7,233 nucleotides of DNA from an uncultured Clostridia bacterium (GTDB lineage: Bacteria; Bacillota; Clostridia; Oscillospirales; CAG-272), in NCBI GenBank assembly GCA_937892405.1, contig CALAFS010000046.1, positions 1 through 7,233 of the forward strand, in the 5' to 3' direction. Position numbers and translations under genes: made by a program. Shown one piece after another: positions 1 to 5,652 of this stretch. A model generated the notes under the pieces. That model did not search any database. It worked only from the letters and a program-made list of their open reading frames with translations, and was not told where the DNA came from. The stretch's first letter is position 1. Each line of letters begins with the position of its first letter.

Positions 1-157
1 CGGTCAGACCGAAGATATTTTCAAAAGTGAAGCTCCCTGCGTCGTCGGTAAACGCATAGTATACCACGATGAGAAGGGGAACGATAATGAAGAGAATTGC
101 CCAGAAGATGTGGGGCGCCGCCGCGATGGAATGAAAAAGCTTGTTTTTCGTTTTCAT
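1..157 (-). CDS. potB: Spermidine/putrescine ABC transporter permease, PotB-like (N-terminal part only)
   Basis: This is the first 52 codons of a membrane protein that runs off the left edge of the window. Translation from the ATG at 157 gives a basic N-terminus (MKTKNKLFHSI) followed by a hydrophobic segment at about residues 11-35 (AAAPHIFWAILFIIVPLLIV) and a short periplasmic-type stretch containing YYAFTDD. This matches how PotB-type permeases of the polyamine ABC importer start. The ATG lies 20 nt after the potA stop. A GGAGG at 172-176 is 14 nt upstream, a rather long spacing, but no other in-frame start exists between it and the potA stop. The family role is to form the membrane channel with PotC, driven by PotA, for polyamines delivered by PotD. 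The assignment is inferred from position directly after potA plus the N-terminal character. A permease for another substrate of the same importer class is possible. Confidence 0.75.
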   Translation of the reverse strand, partial: MKTKNKLFHSIAAAPHIFWAILFIIVPLLIVVYYAFTDDAGSFTFENIFGLT

Positions 158-177
158 TTCCGCACTCTGCGCCTCCG

Positions 178-1296
178 TCAGAATTCCTCCGCCGCATCCG
201 CGTCGGAGAGCTGGTCGATTTCGTCGGAGAAGGTGGAATAGTCGCCGAACATGCCGGAATACTTGGACTTCTTCATGATATGGATGGCGTCCGGCTCGAT
301 AAAGAGTCCGATATGCTGTTCCGGCGCGACATAGTCGGTCGACTGGATCATCCACTTGAAGCCGTGAATGTCAACAATGATTTCGTAATGCACGCCCTTG
401 AAGGTGACGCTCGTCACCGTGCCGGTCAGCATGCCGCGCTCGGGAGCGACGACATCGACATCCTCGGGGCGGATGACGACATCGACCGGCTCGTTCTTTG
501 CGAAGCCGCCGTCCACGCAATCGAAGGTATGGCCTGCCATGCGCACTTTCTTGTCGGCGAGCATGACGCCGTCGACGATGTTACTCTCGCCGATGAAGTC
601 GGCGACAAAGGCGTTTTTCGGCTCGTTGTATATATCGGTCGGGGTGCCGATCTGCTGGATTTCACCGTCTGCCATGACCACGATCGTGTCGGACATGGAG
701 AGTGCCTCCTCCTGATCGTGCGTGACATAAATAAAGGTGATGCCAATGGCTTTCTGTATGTTTTTCAGTTCGTTCTGCATGTCCTTGCGGAGCTTGAGGT
801 CGAGGGCGCCGAGCGGCTCGTCGAGCAGAAGCACACGAGGGTGAGAAATCAGAGCGCGGGCGATGGCAACACGCTGTTGCTGTCCGCCCGACAGGGTGGA
901 GACGCTCTTGTTTTCAAACCCGACAAGGGCGACCATGCGTAACATCTCTTCTACCCGTCGCTCGATTTCCTCTTCCGCCGTTTTTTGCAAGCGCAGAGGG
1001 AACGCGATGTTTTCATACACATTCAAATGAGGAAAAAGGGCATATTTCTGGAACACGGTATTGACATGTCGCTTGTACGCGGGCACGCCGCTGATTTCCG
1101 TTCCGTCGAAATAAAGCTGACCTTCGTCAGCAGTCTCGAAGCCGCCGATGATGCGGAGCGTTGTCGTCTTACCGCAACCCGAGGGGCCGAGAAGCGTGAT
1201 GAACTCGCCGTCTCTGATATAGAGATTGATGCCGTTCAACACCTTTTCGCCGTCAAAAGACTTTGAAATTCCTTTCAACTCAATGAGTTTTGCCAT
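178..1296 (-). CDS. potA: Spermidine/putrescine ABC transporter ATP-binding protein PotA
   Basis: This 372-residue ATPase energises polyamine import from the cytoplasmic face of the membrane. All ABC motifs are intact: Walker A GPSGCGKTT at 37-45, Q-loop Gln83 (VFQKYALFPH), signature LSGGQQQR at 135-142, Walker B VLLLDEP at 155-161 with the D-loop GALD after it, and switch His193 (VTHDQEEA). A C-terminal TOBE-type domain covers about residues 270-345 (VVIRPEDV, then GTVTSVTFKGVHYE), as in PotA and other type I importer ATPases. The last about 27 residues are an acidic tail. The start is fixed by an in-frame TGA 12 nt before the ATG. The nearest Shine-Dalgarno (AAAGGA, 1314-1319) is 17 nt away, unusually far. 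The downstream permease follows after 20 nt, so the two are an operon. Polyamine specificity comes from the family resemblance and permease neighbour; a related substrate cannot be excluded. Confidence 0.93.
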   Translation of the reverse strand: MAKLIELKGISKSFDGEKVLNGINLYIRDGEFITLLGPSGCGKTTTLRIIGGFETADEGQLYFDGTEISGVPAYKRHVNTVFQKYALFPHLNVYENIAFPLRLQKTAEEEIERRVEEMLRMVALVGFENKSVSTLSGGQQQRVAIARALISHPRVLLLDEPLGALDLKLRKDMQNELKNIQKAIGITFIYVTHDQEEALSMSDTIVVMADGEIQQIGTPTDIYNEPKNAFVADFIGESNIVDGVMLADKKVRMAGHTFDCVDGGFAKNEPVDVVIRPEDVDVVAPERGMLTGTVTSVTFKGVHYEIIVDIHGFKWMIQSTDYVAPEQHIGLFIEPDAIHIMKKSKYSGMFGDYSTFSDEIDQLSDADAAEEF

Positions 1297-1374
1297 TTTC
1301 TTAAAATCTCAGATCCTTTCTGTTTTGAAGTCGTCACGAACCGTCATTTTTCGTCCGGAATCATAACGAACGAT

Positions 1375-1403
1375 ATTATAGCAAAAAGGAAACGATTTTG
1401 CAA
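1375..1403 (-). promoter_or_regulatory. Promoter of the potAB operon
   Basis: On the minus strand a -35 TTGCAA (1403-1398), a 17-nt spacer and a perfect -10 TATAAT (1380-1375) with an extended TGC directly before it form a strong sigma-A-type promoter. Transcription would begin near 1368, giving a leader of about 70 nt before potA. A-tracts directly upstream (1404-1425) resemble an UP element. No operator or riboswitch fold was recognised in the leader. Confidence 0.8.
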
Positions 1404-1420
1404 TAGTTTTTTACAATTTT

Positions 1421-1480
1421 TTTTGAAAAAATTCAGATTTAATCAGAATTAACCGAAATTAACCGTAATTTTCCCGAAAA
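1421..1480. repeat. 10-bp phased A/T-rich tandem decamers upstream of the pot promoter
   Basis: Between 1431 and 1470 the plus strand is four consecutive 10-bp units fitting a loose AAYCNRAATT pattern, for example aaccgaaatt at 1451 followed by aaccgtaatt at 1461. Flanking blocks at 1421 and 1471 keep the same register of A/T tracts. A/T tracts repeated once per helical turn are a known cause of intrinsic DNA curvature. The block lies about 50 to 110 bp upstream of the inferred potA transcription start and after the 3' end of the M50 gene. A promoter-enhancing curved region is an inference. It could simply be degenerate sequence. Confidence 0.6.
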
Positions 1481-1489
1481 AATCTTGCA

Positions 1490-1553
1490 CTTTCCTCTGA
1501 AATCCTCTGAAATTCTCATTTTTCCTCCCGAAATCTCCGAAAATTCTCATTTT
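1490..1553. repeat. Two-copy imperfect direct repeat (period about 30 bp) spanning the M50 gene's 3' end
   Basis: The stretch at 1490-1522 recurs at 1521-1553. On the minus strand each copy begins AAAATGAGAATTT and ends in AGAGGAAA or GGAGGAAA, with small gaps between copies. The upstream copy encodes the last residues of the M50 protein (NENFRRFREEK). The second copy starts at its stop codon, so the TGA stop (1518-1516) sits inside the repeat. This looks like a local duplication that may have created or shortened the protein's tail. Confidence 0.6.
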
Positions 1554-2151
1554 GCCCCTCCTTGAGCCGAAGTAAGAGGGAAACGAAGAAAACACCGAAA
1601 ATCCAATACCCCTCGCCGAGCCCTCCGATGAGAAAAAGGGAGAGAAAAACAAGGACGACCGTGAGGACGAGGGAGAGCCTTTCGGCGAAGCTCCCCGTGT
1701 ATCCGCGGGAGGCGAGTACCGCGGTGAGAATCCGCTCGCCGTCATATCCGTGCACGGGCAGCAGATTGGAGAGCGCGGTCAGAAGTTCGCAGAATATAAA
1801 TGCGGCGAAAAAAGATCGTCCGAGAGGAAGAAGGAACAAGAAAAGCAGGGCGAAAATCAGGTTGGTCAGCGGGCCCGCCGCGGCGACGATAATCTCTTCC
1901 CTGTAAGAAAGAGGTCGCCTCGGGGTGCAGACCATGCCGTTCAGATGAGGAGAGAATCGCCCGCCGCGGATTCCGAGAGCGTAAAGGGCGAGAAGATGTC
2001 CGCCCTCGTGCATCAGAGCCGAAAGCAGTGTCATGACGGCGAGTGCCGGCGCGTCGAAGCTGAAGAGCAGAAGCAAAAAGAAGAGGAGCGTCAGAAGTCG
2101 TTCTAAAAAAGATAAGGCGCGGATTCTGCCGGATCTCTTGTGATTATTCAT
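1516..2151 (-). CDS. Small membrane metalloprotease of family M50 (site-2 protease-like)
   Basis: This 211-residue integral membrane protein carries both hallmark M50 motifs. The zinc-binding HEGGH is at 48-52 inside a hydrophobic helix. The second motif is NLLPVHGYDG (residues 129-138), where Asp137 is the expected third zinc ligand. An AAGPLTN segment (91-97) is also typical. About six hydrophobic segments can be seen (roughly 17-37, 38-60, 87-109, 113-132, 158-178 and 182-196). It has no PDZ or CBS domain, so it is a minimal core resembling SpoIVFB-like proteases in size and layout. These enzymes cut transmembrane segments of substrates such as pro-sigma factors or anti-sigma factors; the substrate here is unknown. 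The start at 2151 is set by AAGGAGG eight nt upstream. The C-terminal tail (GQNENFRRFREEK) is polar, low in complexity and encoded by a DNA repeat. The gene is divergent from the LRR lipoprotein and shows no convincing terminator. Confidence 0.88.
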   Translation of the reverse strand: MNNHKRSGRIRALSFLERLLTLLFFLLLLFSFDAPALAVMTLLSALMHEGGHLLALYALGIRGGRFSPHLNGMVCTPRRPLSYREEIIVAAAGPLTNLIFALLFLFLLPLGRSFFAAFIFCELLTALSNLLPVHGYDGERILTAVLASRGYTGSFAERLSLVLTVVLVFLSLFLIGGLGEGYWIFGVFFVSLLLRLKEGQNENFRRFREEK

Positions 2152-2187
2152 AAAAAGCGCCTCCTTTTCCTGTGCAAAAGGACGAAA

Positions 2188-2216
2188 ATCGTAAATGCGT
2201 GGATAAATTCTTGCAA
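2188..2216 (-). promoter_or_regulatory. Probable promoter of the M50 protease gene
   Basis: On the minus strand TTGCAA (2216-2211), a 17-nt spacer and TACGAT (2193-2188, four of six matches to TATAAT) precede the gene by about 36 nt. The -35 hexamer is the same six bases used by the plus-strand promoter. The weak -10 makes this less certain than its partner. Confidence 0.5.
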
Positions 2217-2239
2217 TGCGCGGGTACATATGATAAAAT
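2211..2239 (+). promoter_or_regulatory. Promoter of the LRR lipoprotein gene
   Basis: TTGCAA (2211-2216), a 17-nt spacer and TAAAAT (2234-2239) with an extended TGA just before the -10 form a good sigma-A-type promoter. Transcription would begin near 2246, about 47 nt before the TTG start codon. The -35 is palindromic and shared with the divergent M50 promoter. Confidence 0.65.
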
Positions 2240-2292
2240 ATATAAAGAAATTCAGGGGAGTATGACTTCCCGGAAAACGGACGGTACCACGA

Positions 2293-4674
2293 TTGAAACG
2301 CACGATTCTTTGTATCCTTTGCGTTCTGATGGCACTTTTTCTTGCCGTCGGATGCGATCTCATCGGCGTAAAGCCCTCGGGCGATGAGAACAAGCCGGAT
2401 CCCACGCCTACTCCCACTCCCACGCCGGAGCCGTCGCCTGATCCGGTGTATTGCAAAATCACCTTCAGAGATGTCAGAGAACAGAACAATGCGACGCTTC
2501 TGACATTGCAGGTGGAAAAAGGGAAGACCCTCTCGGATGAACAGGTGAAACAGTGGAAGGCGATCACCTACCACGGCTACACTTTTTCCGCATGGTATTC
2601 CAGCGCGGTGAAGCGCACGCCCTTTGACCCGACGGAGGAGATCACTTCGGATACGACCGTTTACGGGGACAGAGGAAATCTTGTCGGCGAGAAGATTACC
2701 TATACTTATAACGCGCAGACCTGTACACTGACTCTTACGGGAGAAGGCGAGATGTTCTCTTTCTTCTATCGGGAAGATGTGCCGTGGAACACCAGCCGTA
2801 AATACATCAAAACCGTGGAGATCGACCCCCGCATCACCACAATTGCGAATTACGCGTTCTACGAGTGCACAAACCTGAAAAAGGTGACTCTGCCCGAAGG
2901 CATCGTCACCATCGGCAAGGGCGCCTTCAAGGCGAGCGGGATCGAAGACATCAACTTCCCCTCGACACTGACGCGGATCGCGGAGGCGGCGTTTGACAAC
3001 TGTACCTCTCTTGTTCATCTGAACCTCAATGCGGGTCTGACCAACATCGAAAACTACGCGTTCGCCAACTGTACGGGTATCACTTCGATGGTTTTCACCG
3101 ATTCGATTCTGAAGTGCGACACCAGCGCGTTCCTGAATGACAATGCGCTGTCCTCCGCATACTATATCGGAACGGAAGAAGCCCTCAAGCGGGTGCAGGT
3201 CGCTGTCGAGAACTTCTGGCTCTTCGATCTTGCGAACATTTACTTCATTTCGGAAACCAAGCCCGCAGAGCGCGGTCCCTACTGGTACTACGACGATGAC
3301 GGTGCGATCCGTCAGTGGTATCGCACGGTATCCTTCTATGCGACAAGGGAAGCAAAGCTTCCTTTCCTCTACGATTATGTCGATACGGTTACCGGCATGG
3401 ATGCGGAAAATGTGCGTGTGTATGAGAGCATCGTCTACCACGGCTATCGCTTCGCTTCGTGGAGAGATGAGAACCGTCGGCAGTACAGAGATTATCGGGT
3501 GGGAACGAAACTGAATACGGATCTGCGTCTTTACGGCGACCGCGGGAATCTCTGCGGCGACAATATGACATGGAACCGCTCGGGGAATACGCTTGTGATT
3601 TCCGGTAGCGGCAGGATGTGGGATTTCGAGGAATATACCGATGCCCCTTGGTATGCCATCAATAACAGCTATATCACCAATGTTTTGATCGGCGCCGATG
3701 TCACCTATATCGGCAAGAATGCCTTTTCCGATATGATTGAGATGACGACCCTCAGAATTCCGGTCGGCGTCACGGAGATCTCTCCGTCCTTCATCGTCGG
3801 TTGCCGCAGACTCCTTTATGTGATCTATGAAGGCACCGTCACGGAGCTTTCCGGCGTGAGAGGTGCAGATGATGTGTCCCTCCCCGCAGAGCGCACCTAC
3901 GAGATCTACGCGCGTCACAGCGCATCGGATACGGCAGACGGCAACTATTTTGTTGAGATCGCCGACCCCGGGCGCCCGTACAGAACCTCCGTGCTGATGA
4001 CATGGACGGTGCGCGGTCAGGTGCTGACCGTCGGCGGCGACGCCATGATGGCGAACTTCAACAGCTTTTCCGAGACGCCGTGGGCGCATCTTGCGGATCG
4101 TGTGAGTGAGCTTTCCGTTCGTGAGAACATTCATACGATCGGTCACCACACCTTCGACGGTCTTACCGGCGTGACGAAGATCACGCTCCCATCTTCCGAG
4201 AACCGTTATTACACTACTGTGCAGAGCTACCGCATTTCCGCTACGGCGTTTTCCGGGACAGCGTTCTATAACGATCCCGCAAACTACACGGCGGACGGTG
4301 CGCTTTACATCGGGCGTTTCCTGATTCATGTGGATCCCGCAAAGGCAGGGGAGCTTTTCATCCTGCGTGACGGTACGGAGGCGATCGCCGAAGACGCATT
4401 TGCCGGGTGCGAAGGCATTCACTCGCTGGTCTTCTACGCGAGCGCGGATGCCGGGGTGTATTCTACCGCACTTTCCGGGCTGACGGGTCTGACCCATCTC
4501 TTCTACTATACCGCGTCGGGAGACGCTACGGAACTGCCCGCGTCCCTCGTCGACAGAATCCCCGAAGGCGCGACGGTTTGCTTCTTCAGACAGAAGGCGC
4601 CTGCCGCGACGGAAATCGGGAACTTCTGGTATTTTGACGAGAACGGAACCCCGACCCTTTGGCAGACAACATAA
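2293..4674 (+). CDS. BspA-like leucine-rich-repeat surface lipoprotein
   Basis: This 793-residue protein begins with a lipoprotein signal peptide: basic start, hydrophobic core, and LAVGC with Cys21 as the expected lipid-modified residue. A Pro-Thr-rich linker follows (about 35-51, four PT steps). Then come repeated modules. Flg_new-like (Listeria-Bacteroides repeat) segments lie at about 53-125 and 345-416, both ending in YGDRGNL. Three 'TLTLTGEGEM...PWxxxxxxI' entry segments lie at about 135-175, 424-462 and 570-610, with LRR_5-type repeats (IGKGAF, NLKKVTLP style) following. A 'GxYWYYDDDGAIRQW' type motif occurs at 328-342 and again as GNFWYFDENGTPTLW at 776-790. Such proteins are usually exposed on the cell surface; binding partners are unknown. 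The start is TTG, chosen because it gives the only sensible signal peptide and the frame is closed upstream by TGA at 2263. The Shine-Dalgarno is interrupted (ggaCggt, 2279-2285). The gene ends TAA-TAG and is followed by a terminator. Confidence 0.87.
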   Translation: MKRTILCILCVLMALFLAVGCDLIGVKPSGDENKPDPTPTPTPTPEPSPDPVYCKITFRDVREQNNATLLTLQVEKGKTLSDEQVKQWKAITYHGYTFSAWYSSAVKRTPFDPTEEITSDTTVYGDRGNLVGEKITYTYNAQTCTLTLTGEGEMFSFFYREDVPWNTSRKYIKTVEIDPRITTIANYAFYECTNLKKVTLPEGIVTIGKGAFKASGIEDINFPSTLTRIAEAAFDNCTSLVHLNLNAGLTNIENYAFANCTGITSMVFTDSILKCDTSAFLNDNALSSAYYIGTEEALKRVQVAVENFWLFDLANIYFISETKPAERGPYWYYDDDGAIRQWYRTVSFYATREAKLPFLYDYVDTVTGMDAENVRVYESIVYHGYRFASWRDENRRQYRDYRVGTKLNTDLRLYGDRGNLCGDNMTWNRSGNTLVISGSGRMWDFEEYTDAPWYAINNSYITNVLIGADVTYIGKNAFSDMIEMTTLRIPVGVTEISPSFIVGCRRLLYVIYEGTVTELSGVRGADDVSLPAERTYEIYARHSASDTADGNYFVEIADPGRPYRTSVLMTWTVRGQVLTVGGDAMMANFNSFSETPWAHLADRVSELSVRENIHTIGHHTFDGLTGVTKITLPSSENRYYTTVQSYRISATAFSGTAFYNDPANYTADGALYIGRFLIHVDPAKAGELFILRDGTEAIAEDAFAGCEGIHSLVFYASADAGVYSTALSGLTGLTHLFYYTASGDATELPASLVDRIPEGATVCFFRQKAPAATEIGNFWYFDENGTPTLWQTT

Positions 4675-4680
4675 TAGCAT

Positions 4681-4730
4681 AAAAAGACAGCTCCTGTCGC
4701 CGAGATCGGCGGCAGGAGTTGTCTTTTTTT
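4681..4730. terminator. Bidirectional intrinsic terminator between convergent genes
   Basis: An 18-bp stem (arms 4685-4702 and 4707-4724, two G-T wobbles) closes an AGAT tetraloop. It is preceded by AAAAA (4681-4685) and followed by T8 (4724-4731), so RNA from either strand ends in a U tract. It lies between the LRR lipoprotein stop and the stop of the BirA-like gene, which touches the T run at 4730. It should end both transcripts, more strongly on the plus strand. Confidence 0.92.
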
Positions 4731-5551
4731 TATTTATTGTCGTTTTTGCTCGCGGTTTTACGGATTCGTTTCGGCAGGCGGACGAGCGCGCGGTTCTGAA
4801 GCTCAAGGACACCGCCGTGGCGGTCTTCGACAAGCAGGGAAGCGTCCCGTCCCTGTACGCCGAGAACCTTGCAGGTCTTGTATTTTCCGTCTTCGGTACG
4901 GTAGCGGATTTTTTCGCCGCGAAGAGCGAATTTTTCAAGATAGGTGTCCATGTATTTGGACGGTGTCTTCAGATTCGCATACAGGTTGAAAAAGTTCGAC
5001 AGAATGTTCTTTGCGATAATCATGGAGACGGATACATTCTCACTCTCGAAGACCTTGCGGATCATGTCGCCGAGTCGCGGGGCGAAGTTCTCTTCGTCGA
5101 GACGGACGGCAAAGGAGACGATGATATATTCATAGCTCATGAAGGCATCGAGTTTTCCCTCGATGGTGGCACCGCCGATTTTCTTGCCGTCGCAATAGAT
5201 GTCGCTGACCCAGCCGATCCCGAGTTCTTTCGTTGTATGTGCCTCCAGCGCGGTAATCAGACCGACACCGGCAACCACACCGAGGAATCCCGCCTGTGAC
5301 GGGAAAATGGAGGGGCGGAGAATACAGGAGAGGAACACGCCGTGCTCCTTGTCTTCTCCCTTCGGGAAAATATCCGACTGGGGAGTGGAGACCTGATTTT
5401 CCGTATAGATCACATAGCGGTCGGGACAGCCCGACTGCGCGTATTTTCTCGCGAGATCCACGGTCGACGGGAGAATGTCGTGATATTCCATCTTCACGAT
5501 ATTGCCGTCCGACATGCGCATGGTGGTGATGCCGCCGTTCGCGTTCGCCAT
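4730..5551 (-). CDS. Biotin--protein ligase (BirA/LplA-fold) homolog with degenerate active site
   Basis: This 273-residue protein follows the order of a biotin-protein ligase catalytic domain plus C-terminal BPL_C domain, without an N-terminal DNA-binding domain. Recognisable pieces are DILPSTVDLARKYAQSG (25-41, the usual STN..A region), GVFLSCILRPS (71-81, matching the 'fSllLrP' strand), GWVSDIYCDGKKIGG (113-127, matching KWPNDI..gkKi.GI), and a C-terminal beta-rich part at about 212-258 (GEKIRYRTEDGKYK...LLVEDRHGGVLEL). The biotinyl-AMP loop GRGRxGR is absent, replaced by about 18 residues lacking Arg (52-70). The catalytic-region KWPND has become GWVSD, and the GIGIN motif reads VSFAVRL. 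Biotin ligation by the usual chemistry is therefore doubtful. Alternatives are a lost-function paralog, a regulatory binder, or another acyl or lipoyl ligase-fold activity. The start is set by AAAGGAGG five nt upstream. The gene follows proS after 101 nt with no clear promoter of its own. Confidence 0.7.
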   Translation of the reverse strand: MANANGGITTMRMSDGNIVKMEYHDILPSTVDLARKYAQSGCPDRYVIYTENQVSTPQSDIFPKGEDKEHGVFLSCILRPSIFPSQAGFLGVVAGVGLITALEAHTTKELGIGWVSDIYCDGKKIGGATIEGKLDAFMSYEYIIVSFAVRLDEENFAPRLGDMIRKVFESENVSVSMIIAKNILSNFFNLYANLKTPSKYMDTYLEKFALRGEKIRYRTEDGKYKTCKVLGVQGRDASLLVEDRHGGVLELQNRALVRLPKRIRKTASKNDNK

Positions 5552-5588
5552 GAAGGCCTCCTTTCATATACTGTTAAAGGGGAGAGAA

Positions 5589-5634
5589 GAAGTGAAGAAG
5601 GGGGAAGATTTGCAAAGCAGATCTTCCGCACTTC
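5589..5634 (-). other. Inverted repeat in the proS to BirA-like intergenic gap
   Basis: Nested complementary arms are visible: gaagtg (5589-5594) with cacttc (5629-5634) outside, and ggaagat (5603-5609) with atcttcc (5621-5627) inside, extended by tgc/gca around an aaa loop. The transcribed minus strand would fold as an imperfect hairpin 18 nt beyond the proS stop. No U tract follows it, so it is not a standard terminator. It may stabilise or process the mRNA, or partly reduce read-through into the downstream gene. Confidence 0.5.
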
Positions 5635-5652
5635 CCACGGCTTTCTCGCCTT

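Noticed and set aside
97..942. A 281-codon plus-strand ORF
   Set aside because: It is antisense to potA in the same codon register. potA has every ABC ATPase motif and its own promoter.
1429..1451. An A/T-rich palindrome followed by T6 on the minus strand as the M50 terminator
   Set aside because: The arms are only about five A/T-rich pairs with internal mismatches. It is too weak to call and overlaps the phased decamer block.
2262..2387. ATG at 2262 after AGGGGAG as start of a small protein or of the lipoprotein
   Set aside because: The spacing to the Shine-Dalgarno is one nt, the frame gives a 41-codon peptide with no features, and it is out of frame with the clear signal peptide.
2401..2430. 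The Pro-Thr codon repeat in the lipoprotein as a phase-variation switch
   Set aside because: The repeat unit is six bases, so copy-number change keeps the frame. It encodes a flexible linker and cannot act as an on/off switch.
1516..4938. A single 1140-codon minus-strand ORF covering the M50 protease and the antisense of the lipoprotein gene
   Set aside because: Only the last 211 codons look like a protein (HEGGH and DG motifs, membrane helices), and they have their own AAGGAGG and ATG at 2151. The rest is the mirror image of the lipoprotein gene, kept open by codon bias, and reads as low-quality basic sequence.
4634..5299. A 221-codon plus-strand ORF after the lipoprotein gene
   Set aside because: It starts inside the lipoprotein gene, reads through the terminator hairpin, and is antisense to the BirA-like gene.
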